Assembly (NCBI GenBank): GCA_033063855.1
Contig: CP093830.1
Coordinates: forward strand, 11,408,854-11,472,853
From: Smittia aterrima
Lineage: Eukaryota > Arthropoda > Insecta > Diptera > Chironomidae
Reading direction: 5' to 3'
DNA: 64,000 nt
Shown here: piece after piece, positions 11,604-24,100 of the stretch
Layout: each line of letters begins with the position of its first letter
Position numbering within the stretch: position 1 is the first letter of the stretch
Position numbers and translations under genes: made by a program
The notes under the pieces: model-generated
Database searches by the model: none
What the model was told of the DNA's origin: nothing
What the model saw: the letters and a program-made list of their open reading frames with translations, nothing else

Positions 11604-13577
11604 ATGATTGGCGTGTGTTTGCTCGCTTTGGCTACGTGCTCACTTGCCGCTGTTACAAAGCCGCCACCCACGAGCGAGGCCACAGCGACTCCAGCCACAG
11701 CGGTCACAATCAATCCGAAACTCAGAAGAGCTCTACTGGAGGCTTTGAGTAATTATGATGGAGAGGACAGCACTGAAGTTGTTGATGATGCTACTACGTC
11801 CGGCGGAGTCACAGAAAGGTCTGACGATTCAACAGAACTCCCACCGTTAGTCAAAATCCACACATTTGCCATTGATGGCGACAAATCGGATGAAAACGAA
11901 GTGATCAAAACGATTATCATCTCGAGACCAAGAACGACTTTGACACCGCCCCGACCGTCTGCTTTGCCACCTTCAAATTACATTAGCGAACGCAAAGATA
12001 ACATCGAAGTCAAGGCTTTGAAAATTCCTGATCCAGTCAATGAAGAAAGCGATGAGACTGAAAACCTTCAAATCGTCCGCAGCACTGAGCCTCGAAACTC
12101 CGTTAAGAAACCAACATTTGAGAAGAAAGAAGAAAAGCCAAAGAAGAAAGCTTCAGAGAAAGCTGTCAACAAGTTCATTATCACCGCGGAATCTTATTCC
12201 ACGACAACTGCAATCCCATCCACCACAAATCCTACGACAACACCTGAGCCGATCGTGAACGCTGAAGGTCAAAATAGCGACAAAGTTTTGAAGAATGACG
12301 TGAAGATTCAGCAAGCTCCTTTGTTGGCGGCTTTCACTGTTCAACAACATGGAGAGGGCGGACCTGAGAAGGTTATCCAACTCTTTAACAATCCAGCGCA
12401 TGAAGTGACAGAGAAATCGATCATCAACATGGAATTCAGAGCGTCTCAACCAATTCCCAATCCAAATCCAACAATTTCTCCTTCAATTGAACTTCAACCA
12501 AGAACAAACTCAAATCAAGAATTGATTTCATCGTTTGAGCTTAAGCAGAGACAGCTCGAGGAACAAATTAGAATTCTTCAAGTTCGTCAAAGAGAACAAG
12601 ACGAAATTATTCGACAACATCAGCAACTTCAAACTCAACAGCAACAACCAAGACAGCAACAATTTGTTAATGATCGCCAACAGAACTTTGAAAACGAGCA
12701 AAGACAACGTCAACAGTTCGAGGAAGAACAGAGACAACGTCAGCAGTTTGACGAAGAGCAGAGACGTCGTCAACGATTCGAGCAAGAACAGAAATTCCTT
12801 CAACGACAGCAACAAGCTCAAGTCGTTCAACAACCTCAAGCTCAAGCATTGCAAGCTCCACCATCTTCAACAACTAACGTGCAATTTATTCCAAGCATTC
12901 CATTGAGTCATACAGTTGGAATCTCAGTGCAGCAGCAATTGCCATTCAAGGGACCATCAGAATTCAATCCAGACAGACCAGAACTTCAACGAACATTCTC
13001 ACAAAATCAACAACAGTTCAACCAACGTCACTTCGCTCAAAACCAACAAGTTTTCCAACAAAACCTTGGATTCGTTCCACAGCAACAGCAAAACACTGGA
13101 TTTGTTCAGCAACGTAACAACGGATTCGTTCAACAACACGAAGTTCGTGAACTCCCGCAAGCTTCTCCTTTACCAAATAATTTGGAACTTCCAGTCAGAC
13201 AACCACAAAACTTTGCTCAATTCACTCAACTCCCATCCAATCTTGAACTTCCACAAAAGCCTTTCCAAACATTCAACTCAGCTCCTTTGACTGTTCTCCC
13301 TTCGCTCACAGAGATTGTGCCTCAAACTCAAGGCAGAACACGAGTGTTCCGACAAGACGCATCACAAACAGGAAACTTCGGATTCAATGAATCGCCGAGT
13401 TACCAAATTCAACAACAACAAATCGATCCGATTAACTCCTCGCTAGATAATCAGCTACAGAACTTTTTTCAGCATTCAGGAATAAACACGCGATCCGCCG
13501 ATGATTTTAGAATTATTTCACAAATTATTTCGCAAGGCGTTCCTTACAACGTAGGGAACTCGGGTCGATTCCAATAA
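11604..13577 (+). CDS. Secreted Gln-rich protein, function unknown
   Basis: A 657-residue ORF beginning at ATG 11604, immediately after a splice acceptor. It starts with a hydrophobic signal peptide (MIGVCLLALATCSLA), so the product is expected to be secreted. A Thr/Pro-rich and acidic N-terminal third follows. The centre is a Gln/Glu/Arg heptad-like stretch (repeats of RQRQQFEEEQ type, nt 12540-12820) likely to form a coiled coil. A Gln/Phe/Pro-rich region comes next, with repeated LPxNLELP words (13170-13260) and NxGFVQQ words. The C-terminus is less repetitive (DDFRIISQIISQG). Composition suits a cuticle or extracellular-matrix protein, but no chitin-binding domain is visible and I do not recognise the family. 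A few codons may lie in an upstream exon. Confidence 0.75.
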   Translation: MIGVCLLALATCSLAAVTKPPPTSEATATPATAVTINPKLRRALLEALSNYDGEDSTEVVDDATTSGGVTERSDDSTELPPLVKIHTFAIDGDKSDENEVIKTIIISRPRTTLTPPRPSALPPSNYISERKDNIEVKALKIPDPVNEESDETENLQIVRSTEPRNSVKKPTFEKKEEKPKKKASEKAVNKFIITAESYSTTTAIPSTTNPTTTPEPIVNAEGQNSDKVLKNDVKIQQAPLLAAFTVQQHGEGGPEKVIQLFNNPAHEVTEKSIINMEFRASQPIPNPNPTISPSIELQPRTNSNQELISSFELKQRQLEEQIRILQVRQREQDEIIRQHQQLQTQQQQPRQQQFVNDRQQNFENEQRQRQQFEEEQRQRQQFDEEQRRRQRFEQEQKFLQRQQQAQVVQQPQAQALQAPPSSTTNVQFIPSIPLSHTVGISVQQQLPFKGPSEFNPDRPELQRTFSQNQQQFNQRHFAQNQQVFQQNLGFVPQQQQNTGFVQQRNNGFVQQHEVRELPQASPLPNNLELPVRQPQNFAQFTQLPSNLELPQKPFQTFNSAPLTVLPSLTEIVPQTQGRTRVFRQDASQTGNFGFNESPSYQIQQQQIDPINSSLDNQLQNFFQHSGINTRSADDFRIISQIISQGVPYNVGNSGRFQ

Positions 13578-13828
13578 AAGGAAGTAAAGTCATCGTTTAG
13601 AACTTCCCTTTCTTTAATATTTATGATCACATTTTATTTCTTTCTTCAGCTAAAAAATACTTTTTTTACGCCATAAGTTTTTCTTTATTTGCTTTAGTTT
13701 ATCTTTAAATTATTAAGTCGATCGAAAAGAAGATTGCTATCAATCACAGAACATTGAGTCTTGCAGCGTCATCAGTCAAATGTGATGACGAAAACAATTT
13801 GAAATAAAAGAAATTAATGAAAATATTT

Positions 13829-15924
13829 TTAGTTTTCTTCAATTCGACAAATTATTGGAATATTGTAATATTGAGTTCTTGCTGCGGTTAGTCCAAGCTC
13901 TCGCTTGATCTCATCCATCGTTTTCTTCTTGTACTTCTTCCACTTTTGATTTGAGAGATAACTTTCGTACAATTGTCTTTCAGATGGAACCGATGAGTTG
14001 AGGAAAAGTTTGATTCGCTGCCAAACGTTTCCGATATTTTGAGCTTTTTGGAAAAGCCAATGCCGTGGAATAAGAAGACATTGAACGACGTTTCTGGCGA
14101 TGATTATGCGATTAATCATTTCTTCTCCAATTCCAAACACACCGCCGACTGTTAAACTGCCAACGTCGATAAATTGATGCTTAATATCGCTTGAGTTGGT
14201 ATCAATCATCGAGGCGAGAGCAGATTGTCGCGTTGGAAATTTGAGAATTGTCAAATCGTTATTGCCCAAGTCTTGCTTCGTCTCAACTAGCTCTGTCTTA
14301 CCTTTACCTTTATCTCGAATCTTTAAGCAGTGAAGTATCATACACTTTCCCGACAAAACGAAGTAAGAAAAGTTTGACTGAAAATAAAATCTTTGTTTAG
14401 AAATTTAATTTAAATTTGAGGTTGAACTTACGATATCGGTTTGTGAGAAAATAATTTCTTGAGGACTGAACTCTTCAATTTTTGATATTAAACAAGCTTC
14501 AGTGATCTAAACGAATTAAAAATTTAATGAAGCAATTAATTATTTAAATCAAATTCAAACCTTTTCTTCTGTGAAGTTCTTGAAATATCCAAATCTCTGA
14601 ATCGCCAATTTGATGTTCTCATGTCGCTTCGTCATTTCCTTCCTCAAGATCGCATCGAAATCTTCTTTGTACACGCAAAGCAACTCACAGTTTGCTGAAA
14701 AGAACGTTCTATCAGTTTGAACTTTTTTCAACGAATGAACCCGTTTAGCCGGAAAATTCATCAAAACAACTTGTTTTCAATTTTCAGTTTTTTTTTCACC
14801 CCGGGATGGATTTGATTGAAGGAACTGTGCCATCGCGAAATCTCCTCCCACTCACATTTTTATTTATTCAGAACTGCCGATGAAAAAAAAATCTCGTGCC
14901 AGTAAATTCCCGATTAGGGAAAACATGAATTTCTAATTCTCAATAACCCTCCCTCCCTCCAGGAATTTTTTTATCTTCCATCGCAAACCCTTGTTAGTTC
15001 ATAGTCATCGAAATCGATTGAAGTTTTCTATCGTTTGCATAATAGCAATTACGAGAAACATGAAAATAAAAATCTAAACAGCGTTTCGATACATGATTTG
15101 TTGAGGGAGAATCAAAATAATCATAATTCACTCGCTGCTCGTCTTGTCAGATGTTTCGAATGGTTCTCGACATTGTGCAAAGGCGTGGAATCAATTTATG
15201 CTCGAAGCTCTGGAATTTATCGGTTTCAAGCAACAGCACGCATCGATTTAACATTCATTTCTTCCGTCAGATAGCAATTTGCTTGGAAGCCAGTCTCGTA
15301 CAACGAGTTCATTGTTAACCTACTTTGAGTCGAAGCTGACGCGTTTCGATTGCTGTCATGAATTAGTCCAAGATGACCGAAGCACGAGCCGCTGCTTAAA
15401 ATATTGACTGGCTTGTTTTGATTGTCAGAAGTGTCGATTTGTGTGATGAGAACTTCTCCGGTTAGAACAAAATACATCGAAAGCGACATGTGATTTTCCT
15501 TGAAGAGAAGTCGATCCTTCTCAAAATATTGAAACTCGACAACTCCAATGAGTTGTGTTCGGATTATCTAAAAATCCACTTTGAGTTTCTTAGAATAAAA
15601 AAGAAAATTTTTGATTACCGGTGAGAACTCTTTGAACCCTGGAAAGTCATCAAGCAACTTCTCCAAATGTTTAATTTCATATGAAGTTCTCTCAGCTGAT
15701 GGCTTTTTAAGCAGAGCCTTGTCTTGAAGTGTAAGAACTCCTCGTTTTTCTTTCGGTCGTCTCAAGAGAATATCAACGTTCTTCGGAACAATTACGCCAA
15801 CATCAACATCGTCAAGCTCAGCCAACCAGAAAGCATTCAACATAGCTTTGCGAGCGATGGCTTTAAATTTATAACGAGCCATCTTCTTCCGTTTGATGAT
15901 CTGATCCTTCGTTTCGAAAACCAT
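13829..15924 (-). CDS. Cyclic nucleotide-binding domain protein, CNBD2-like
   Basis: Exons on the minus strand: 15924-15619, 15567-15324, 14694-14561, 14506-14432 and 14377-13829, all in phase, 435 residues. The N-terminal region (LTLQDKALLKKPSAERT) and the following FPGFKEFSP resemble the approach to a cNMP-binding fold in CNBD2-type proteins. A first CNBD follows (YFVLTGEVLI, CFGHLGLI, NASASTQTNCELLCVYKEDF). A second, more divergent barrel begins FSPQEIIFSQTDISNFSYFV and runs on through SGKCMILHC. The usual RTA phosphate-cassette signature is not clear, so ligand binding is doubtful. There is no signal peptide or membrane span. It lies 225 bp downstream of beta-adaptin on the same strand and converges on the Gln-rich gene. 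The 625-bp third-position intron (14695-15323) holds misleading ORFs. Confidence 0.75.
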
Positions 15925-16148
15925 CTTGACCTCTCACAGTAAATTTTTAAAGTTTCTGAAATCAAATCTTCAAAAATGTGATCACTGAGATTTTTCTATT
16001 TTGTTACTTTTATTGGAATATTTTGCTTTCGATCGATTACAACTCTTGATTAATATGTTTGTATGCCCGATAGTGACCAGCTAAGCTTCGGCCATATCTC
16101 AATAGAATTTAACTTTACTGATTAATAATCGTCAAAGGAGAGAAATGC

Positions 16149-19100
16149 TTAAGAAGATTTAATAATGATGTCGTATGCTGTGAAGATCATTTGAGCAACT
16201 TCGACAGATCTCGATTTCAAGCTGAGTGTTCCTTCACTGCTACCCGGAGCCAATTTCAATTCCAATAAGACCCAAACGTTGTTTTCGAGCTTAAGCGATT
16301 GATAGAGCATGTCTTGGCCCTCAACGTTTCTCTTCGCGATAGTGAAGATGTTGTTAGAACTCATTCGGGCTGCAACAGCGTCAGCATTGCCAACAATTCC
16401 ATGCAAATTGTATTGAACTTCATTGGCAGCTGGAATCTCCTTCCAAGTCGACAAGAACACGCGCTTATCCAATTGTCCGTCTTCAGCGAACATGACATTT
16501 CCATGGATTAAGCAGGCAAAGTAGAAAACATCGACGTTGTTCTTCACTGCGATTTGAAGATTATTAATTGGCTCCATTCGAGTGACAGGGCCAGTGCTGT
16601 TCAGTTGGAGAGAGACTTCTGCTGTTTGCTGGGGCGGCAATGATGGAACTTGAAGAGGCGCACCAGGAACTAAACCAAAGCTGTTTTTGTTCAATTGGAT
16701 GGCGAATCCATTCATCGCTTGCATTGCTTTGTTGTGGAATGTCATGTCCATGAAGATATTTCCTCCACGTCTTGCGAAAGTTCCTTGAATCTCAAGACCC
16801 TTTCCTTTGTCCGCTGGCAACCAGGTTATTTTTGGAACTGCTGCCATTGTGCTGGAGGCGGTACTGAGTCCGAAGATATCGCCAAGCAAGCCGGTTCCAG
16901 TATTCATGATTGGATCAGCCGCTGGCTGTCCACCTCCAAGTAAAATATCCAAACCTCCGCCGAGAAGGTCGACATTGCTTTGAGGAGCAGCGGAAGGAAT
17001 TGCAGCAGGGACTGGAGCTCCAATGTCCATTGAAAGCAAATCTCCGATAAGGGATTCTTGGTTCGGAATGACTGTAGAAGATTCATGATGATTTGAATCG
17101 CTGTCTGGTACGCGATTAGGAAGAGACTTCCTAACGCCAGCACTGCGACCTTCAACAAATGCAGTTGGTGGTTTATGATAAACGCTGGCCAATGAACTAA
17201 TGTGACAGATGAGTTCATCCAACAATGTCGGCTCCAATAAATCAGTTTCTTCAGAAATCAAAGGCTTATCAGCCAAGACAACTTCCTTTGCGGCTGCTGG
17301 ATCAGTTGACAACAATCTCCAGTAAATGAAACCACGATCTCTCAAATCAGGGTTGTCACTGTCTTGAGTTGCGAGTGAAAGTACGTGTTGAACAAGTTCC
17401 TGAGTATCAGCTGGACGCTTCAAGAAAAGCTTCACAACTGCGGTCAACAGTTGCAATTGAACTTGAGCGTTTTCGTCTTGGAAGCCTTCCAAGAAACTAT
17501 CAAGCAACTCATCAGCGTTATCAATGCGCTCAGCATATTCTCCAATGATCCAAACCATTGAAGCGCGAGCTTCTGGTTCATCCAAAGTGTCCAAGTTCTC
17601 GCAAAGTGTGCTGATGATACTTTCGTACTTGTTTGGATATTTGCGGAAAATATCTTTGATAACAACAATTGCTTCTTGAACGACATAGTTGACTTTAGTT
17701 TGAATCAATTCAAGCAAGGTCGAAACACAACGTTCCGCAGATGGTTCAACTTTAATAGCACATCGTCCGATAGCTCTGACGGCTTTGCGAACGAAATCAA
17801 CATCAACTTCTGTTGCATATTCTTTGAGCTCACTTAAGACTTGTGCGATGTTGCTTTGATTAGCCAGACGAATCATGATGTCCAGCTTTTCCAACTTAAC
17901 GTAGATTGGATCGTTGTACTTAACGAAAAATACTTTCATTTCGTGCTTGAGAATGTCGGGTCTCTTCTGAACAATCAAATTAATGTTACGTAAAGCAACA
18001 TATTGCACTTCAGGCTCTGATGAAAGTAAAGTCACCAAAGGTGGAGCCAACTTCTTCGTTAAAGTTGCACAGAAGTCGCTGTCAGATGAAAGAATTTCGA
18101 GGAGTTTCATCAAAACTTTGATAGCGCTAAGAACAACAGCTGCATTAGCGTGAGCGAGTCGTGGAGTAATTCTTTCGCAAATCGATTGTGCTTCACGTTC
18201 GTCCTTTGGCGTGTAGTTTGCCAATGAATCGAGGATGAAGACTTGACCCCATTCGGTGCACTCGTTAAGCGCAGTCAAAAGCTTGTTAATCGTAGCCGAG
18301 TTGAGTTCGACGAGAGGTTGTCCAGAAGCTGAAGCTTCATTAATTTCGCTGAGAGCTGCGACAGCATTAGCGACGACCATTGGATTAGAATCCGAAAGCA
18401 AATCCTTCAATTGATCAAGGAAACCTTGATCTTCGACCATCGACGATGAAATGTCGTAGAGCTTGGCAACGCAAACAGCAGCTGTCTTACGCACGTACGG
18501 ATCTTCATCTTTCAAGCATTTGCGCAACGGCTCACAAAGATATTCGGTGATTTTGTCGACACGAATGCATCCCATCGTTCTAACGGCTAAAGCACGAATC
18601 AATGGATTTGAATCCTCGCAATCCTAAAAGAAGAGAATTGAGTTGGAGTTATAAGAGACATTCAAGATAAAACAGTGAGCAACGACATTCATGCGTGGAA
18701 CACTCACAAAGTACAATCTGAAATGTTATGTGTGTGCTTTGTTAGCGCTGTATCATTTTGCAATAGCAAATGAATCCAAATAATGAGAAAGATTTATCTG
18801 CCAACAAAATTCTTATCAGCTAACGCCAATCAAGTTCTATGAATAAAGCCAGAAGCTGCTCGGCTACATAAATGAAATATGATCTTTGAAGCTTTTGAAC
18901 AAATTTCATGATAGGCTCAGTTTCTCATTTTACCTTCATCAATTGTGAATGTGGCAAATCCTTCAATTGCGACAAAAGGGATTTCAAATTAAAACCGATA
19001 AAAGGAAGGAAAGGCAGAAGATTTCTCATTTTTCGAAAACACACAAACAAATCGAGGCAACGGAGATTTCTTTTTCATAAACACTCACCTTAACAAAAGT

Positions 19101-19367
19101 GTTAACTGCCATGATGGCCATGTCAGGCTGAGATTTCGCGTAGTTCATCAAGTAAAGATAAACGAGTTTCTTCAGCTCCAAGTTATCGGTTTGCATGCAA
19201 TTGACGACATCCGGGAAAAGTGCAGAGACGTCTTTTCCAACTGTCATACTGGCGATGACTTTCTTGACTGCTTCCTTCTTCTTCTCCTTCTTGTCATTGT
19301 TAAGCTCTGATTTAAGCTCGAAGATCTCACCCTTCTTGGTGGTCGTAAAGTATTTGCTGTCCGTCAT
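16149..19367 (-). CDS. AP-1-2beta: Beta-adaptin, AP-1/AP-2 large beta subunit
   Basis: Large subunit of the clathrin adaptor, acting at the trans-Golgi and plasma membrane; flies use one beta subunit for AP-1 and AP-2. Coding exons are 19367-19089 and 18623-16149 (phase 0; TFVK|DCEDSNP), 917 residues, close to the human proteins of about 940. The N-terminus (MTDSKYFTTTKKGEIFELK) and the trunk of helical repeats are strongly conserved. The hinge carries ESLIGDLLSMD at the place of the clathrin box, so the usual LLNLD is LLSMD here. The appendage follows (KITWLPADKGKGLEIQGTF) and ends at the stop codon at 16149. The first coding exon starts with a short 5'UTR after an acceptor near 19395, so at least one noncoding exon lies further right. 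Confidence 0.97.
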
Positions 19368-19394
19368 GCCGTGACTGGGCTCAAATGCGCGGAT

Positions 19395-20227
19395 CCTAAA
19401 ACAACAAAGGATTTCATTGATTATTACACAATCTTCTGTTTGAATTGAAGAAGAGTTTGTCTTATTAACTGAATTGGAGCAATTGGAATCATTTTGCTTC
19501 TGGGTGTTGCTCAACTGGATCTTAATCAATTTTTTTTCTTGGGAACAACTAATTTTCAGTTTTTTCTTGTGAGTCTTTAACTGAGTGCATAAGAGAACTA
19601 ATTACTTATTCACGAATGCAATTCATCGATTGTTCGGGTGGTTAAAATTAGATTTTCACGAAATTTTGTTTTGTATTCGTCATTTTCTTCTCGTCATTTC
19701 ATTTTCTTGTTTTTCGGGGAAATAAACAAATTTGCCCGGCGATTCTTAGTTGACTGTGGTTAGAGATACTTACTGAACTTGTAAACAATGAAATATAGTC
19801 TCGATAAATGATATTCAATACACAATTAGCTTTTCCAATTTATGTTGAATTTCTTGATAAATTTTCACTTCGCCGTCTGACGGTTTTCATGAAATTATGA
19901 GGACCAAAAACTTTTTTTTTGTCTTCATATTGTTTTCTCAATAATTTTTAGGTGCTTAATAAGCTTATGCTTCTGCTTGTAACGTCGGCTGAATATAACC
20001 GTTGCAATAGCAGCAAAGCAAAGGCGACGGTGGTACGTGGTGACTCCTTGGCACAAGGCCGAAACTGTTCCACGTTCGCACAAGTTTAAATAAAATTCGT
20101 TGAATTCGCTGGATTTGACCGGAGGAAGTTTATCGCTTATTAAGAAAACTCACATGAACTACACTCAAACCTCTCTATCTTCGCCACTTAAAAGCCGGTC
20201 TCAAAAGTGGCGAACTTCAGAGCTTCG
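19395..20227. other. Intergenic and 5' region of beta-adaptin
   Basis: No coding sequence recognised. It probably contains the noncoding first exon and promoter of beta-adaptin, transcribed leftwards. Oligo(T) and oligo(A) runs occur; no clear TATA box was chosen. Confidence 0.4.
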
Positions 20228-20340
20228 AGATTCCATGAATTGTTGATTTATCACAAAAGTTTTTAAATTTATTTTGTTAGCATAGATAAGTAAACGACAA
20301 ATTTTAATGATTCCAATTGCACAAGGAATTTATTTTCAGT
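20228..20340 (-). pseudogene. Scrap of DEG/ENaC exon 1 and shared flank
   Basis: The words gagattccatgaattgttga and the following oligo(T)/cacaaaa stretch match the first exon of the intact channel gene (near 24630-24670, STIHG coding part). The scrap runs straight into the same 3' flank (aagtaaacga-caaattttaatg...) that borders the other Cys-rich gene copies. Only about 45 bp of exon remain, so this is a degenerate end of a third duplication unit. Confidence 0.6.
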
Positions 20341-20428
20341 TAAGCGGATTAATACAAAAAATTTAATTTAGATGATTGACTCGGGTTTGACGTTAGAATA
20401 GCAGCTTTCAATTGACTTTGTGTTTCTA

Positions 20429-20794
20429 TTACTGTGGCAGTGGCAATGGCTGTGACGCTGGCTGTGACGCTAGCTGTGGCTCTGGCTTTGGCGTATAAGG
20501 TCCGTACTCGAGGTTTTGTCTAAAGAGAAGGTTTTTCTTAAAGCAGCCAAAAATTCTATTTCGGCGGCAGCATCCTTCTTTTCCAGTGTTGTTGTCTTTA
20601 ACGGTACATTTAGCATCGTTTTTACCAACAGTGCAGGTATCGCAGTTACTCTGTTTTCCGTTGAAGCATTGATTGCATTTTTGTTGGGATTCACCTGAAA
20701 GACAAAAATTTTGGTCTCCCTCTCAAACTGTCAGTTTGAAAAACTTACCAAGAGCCACAAAAGCGAGCACAAAGAACAAAACGATAAGCTTCAT
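20429..20794 (-). CDS. Small secreted Cys-rich protein, copy A
   Basis: Two exons, 20794-20749 and 20694-20429, joined in phase 1, 103 residues. Exon 1 encodes the whole signal peptide (MKLIVLFFVLAFVALG). Exon 2 holds eight Cys: C-x2-C-x7-C-x2-C-x8-C-x11-CC-x7-C, followed by a FKKNLLFRQNLEY segment. A copy-specific tail rich in Pro and Gln ends the protein. A longer ORF in another frame over the same DNA is a shadow. The conserved exon border, cysteines and signal peptide across three copies show the frame is real. A TATA-like box lies 88 bp upstream. Family not recognised; a toxin-like, antimicrobial, salivary or haemolymph role would be a guess. Confidence 0.85.
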
Positions 20795-20881
20795 TTTCAG
20801 TTGTCTTCCTTCAATTTCGATGATCTTCTTGATAATGTTGTGATCCTTCTGCTTCGATAATTCTCTTTGAAATGAGGTGAA

Positions 20882-20888
20882 ATTTATA
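20882..20888 (-). promoter_or_regulatory. TATA box of Cys-rich gene copy A
   Basis: TATAAAT on the minus strand, 88 bp before the ATG. The same heptamer stands at the equivalent place before copies B (25397-25403) and C (27186-27192), embedded in conserved flank, which supports a core promoter. Confidence 0.55.
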
Positions 20889-20936
20889 GTAAAAAGTTGT
20901 TTTTAAGTTGTCTCCATTTCAAGTGAACTTTGTATC

Positions 20937-21160
20937 AGATGTCAAGCGTCTACCACACGCCGAATGTGAATTCAATAAAAAGTTCGTGACATAAACAGCT
21001 TGTGAGCCACATGATATGAGAAGACACGAGCGCAAACAAAATAAGGTGGAAATAATATCTGGATTCGTTATTAAAGTCTGATTAAAAATTTGATTACAGA
21101 AACAAAGGTTTTGACAATTTGCTTTAAAATCTTTATTCGTATTGAAAACACATTTCTGAT
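20937..21160. repeat. Duplicated flank, copy 1
   Basis: Matches 28923-29130 with high identity and a few small deletions, from tcaagcgtctaccacacgcc through gattacagaaacaaaggttt to attgaaaacacatttct. It separates the upstream side of Cys-rich copy A from the 3' end of the DEG/ENaC gene. This shows that the duplicated segment once extended beyond copy C as well. Confidence 0.8.
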
Positions 21161-21189
21161 AATTTTTATTTTTTATTTTATTTTTTAAA

Positions 21190-24100
21190 TTATTTCCTGC
21201 AAAAATCCACAATTGGTCTGATGATCAGAAGATAAAACGTCTCCAAGACTGCCAAGACGGAAACTCCTGCGAACAGTCCAAGTAAGCCGCCGATGTTGCT
21301 CAAGAAGTCGATCGTTGGAAACTGCCGATATCGCTTAAATAAAGCGACTTCTGGTTCCTTGAACTTGAAACTTAGTGTGACTTCTTCCAAATAACTTTAA
21401 ATAAAAAAAAGTTTAAAATTGAAAATTCTTTGAAATAATTTTAATTTACTTGTAGCTGTAGTTCTCTGCAACGCGGTTAACTACAAATTCCATGTCGTAG
21501 TTGATTGAATCGCACAATGGTAAGCAGTGTCGAGAGAATTTCGTGTTTCCTTTGCCATCTTGAACCACGTTCTGCACAGAAATTGCGCAGAACCATCTCG
21601 AAATATCGCAAACGTCCATTGAATCATTCCTGACGTAGTTGAAGACAACGCAACCGCATTTTGCATAAGTCATCTCACTCAGAACTTCTAAATCGCAATG
21701 ATACTTTGTGTAATGTTTAAAATATTTCAGTTGATATTCGTCAGCGAAATAACATTTGCGATCTTCGAGATCCATTTCTTTGATATTCTCATCAGATCTT
21801 ATGATTTCAGGAATGATTAAAACATCCATCGAAGTCCCGTACAAGAGTTTAACAAACTTTGAATAAGGAACATTCACAGGCATTTCATAAGGAGAATGAA
21901 TAAGGAATGCGGCTTGTTTGCAACGATCGTTTTTATAATAATCATTGACCAGATATGACTGATTTGTGAAAGAAATTTGGAAACCGTTGTTGTAGCTCAA
22001 GAAATTTATCCAAGGAATTTGAATTGAAGATTTGACGTCGACTTGACTTTGAATGCGAATAAAGTCTTTTGAAATGCTGAAATAGATGCAAATATTGATG
22101 AGAAAATAAATTAATTGCATTCTTTGACTCACACTTCAGTGTTTAAAATCTCGCCAGCATCAAAAGTGTTGAACGTAAACCCAATTCCGTTTATTGTTAG
22201 AGTCTCAACATATTTTGGATTTGGATCGCCAAGCCAAGTTGCGTTTCTTTCTTCAAACCACAGCATTTGCGAGTTGAATGTAATGTTCAACAACATATCG
22301 ATGAAATCAGAATTTCGAGAATAATTGAACGGAAATCGTTCCATGTCGTAATCAGGATCAACATTACAAACATACATTTCAACCATGCTTCTACAAAAAT
22401 AAATGTTTTAAGTTATAAATAGTTTTAAAAAAGTTTTACCTGAGAGTTGAATATTCTTTAACACACTCCAAACAGGTAAAAAGAACGTGATAAAATAAAA
22501 GCATGCTGTAAGAATTCTCAAATGCTCCAGTGAATGTGATTGCTGGGAATGGAATCTAATGAAATAATTTTGAGTGAGAATGAAAAGCTTTTAAAAATAA
22601 TTCGACTCGTACCTGATTGACACTAATTGTCCGGCTATCTTGCGAGATCGAAGCTGCTTTCAAAGAGAATTTCTGATATGATTTTGTTGCCATCACATTA
22701 AAACTATAAGTCGAGACAGCTAATGCAAGAATCCAGAATAATCTAGAAAATAATTTTAAGATTAAGCTAAAATAATTGAAAAATCCAACTTTTTAATTTT
22801 TCTGTCTTCAGATGAAATATAAAACAATCCGTGAATTGATGAATCTCTCATAAAGCTCTTGATAAAGTTCTTAGTTGTCGAATTTTCATTGATTTCGTAA
22901 TTGATTGGATGAACTTTTGATCTCCACATATCCAAGAAAAGGCGAAGAGTGAAGAAATAAAATATTTCAATCACAGACAAAGCGGACAATCCAGCAAACA
23001 ATCCGAGCAATCCTCCGGTGAAAGCGATCATGTCGACTTCTGTGTAAAGTCTCTTGGTGATCAATGGATAGAACTTGTCGTCGCTGAATTTTACTTCTAT
23101 TGATGCACTATTTAAAACTTCCCTACAAAAAGCAGAAAATTATTAATTAAAAGTTTTTGATNNNNNNNNNNNNNNNNNNNNNNNNNNNNNNNNNNNNNNN
23201 NNNNNNNNNNNNNNNNNNNNNNNNNNNNNNNNNNNNNNNNNNNNNNNNNNNNNNNNNNNNNATCTAATAATCCTACTTATTATAATCCGTAATTTTCATT
23301 TCAACTTTGTAATCAACTCTTTGGCATGAGCTTAGACATTTGCATTTTGATTTTGTCACCGAAAACATTTCATCGACTTCGCTGAAACAATTCCAATCGG
23401 AGATTCCGCAAATCCTTGTCGATTCGCTTCGAACCATGAAGAACATAACGCATTTGCAAGCTGCCAAAGTTAAATTGGCTAAGCACTCGTGTTCGCAATT
23501 AATTTTGTTGTAGACTTTAAAATATTTCAGGGCTTTCTCTTCAGGCAAATAACAACTTCGTCTGGAATCGATAATTTTTTTTAAATAAAGTTAAGAGAAG
23601 CTTAATATTTTCTTACTGCTCTAGAGTGAAAGCAACAATTGAATCATCGAAGTTCATTATGTTTGGAATTATTTTAAAATACGTTGACCGGTCAATTATC
23701 GCAAAATAGTTTGGAGAATCCGACGAAAGAATCTCGAAAGGATCGTGAAACGTTAGATGATAACCATCCTCGACGTCGTTTGTATTGAAAATTTGAGTTT
23801 TTTGTAAAACTAAATTAAAATAGCGTCGTTCTTCTTTAATTCTCGCAACAATTCCAAGAGCTGCTTTAGAAGTCTTAAGAGGATAATCATGCTCTCTGGT
23901 TCCCTTCATCCTTCGATTATCTGCTGTAGTGACGTGTCGTGTGTAATTGAACTCGTTCGACAACTTTGAAAGCTCGAAAAACTTTTCCGAAGTTGGGAAA
24001 TTAAAAGTGAAGCACAATCCACTTCTTCCCAAGACTTCCGTGTAATTGACCTGCCATTGCTTCGTGAAATTTCCTTTATCCGCAGAAATCCAATCGCTAT

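Noticed and set aside
12528..12906. Leu/Val-rich minus-strand and Asn/Lys-rich plus-strand ORFs over the Gln-rich gene
   Set aside because: Frame shadows of the CAA/CAG repeat region of the secreted Gln-rich protein.
14695..15323. ORFs at 14555-14764 (-) and 15035-15274 (+) as separate genes
   Set aside because: They lie in or run into the long intron of the cyclic-nucleotide-binding-domain gene, whose exons join correctly without them.
18908..19093. Plus-strand ORF opposite beta-adaptin
   Set aside because: It lies mostly in an intron of beta-adaptin and has no family features.
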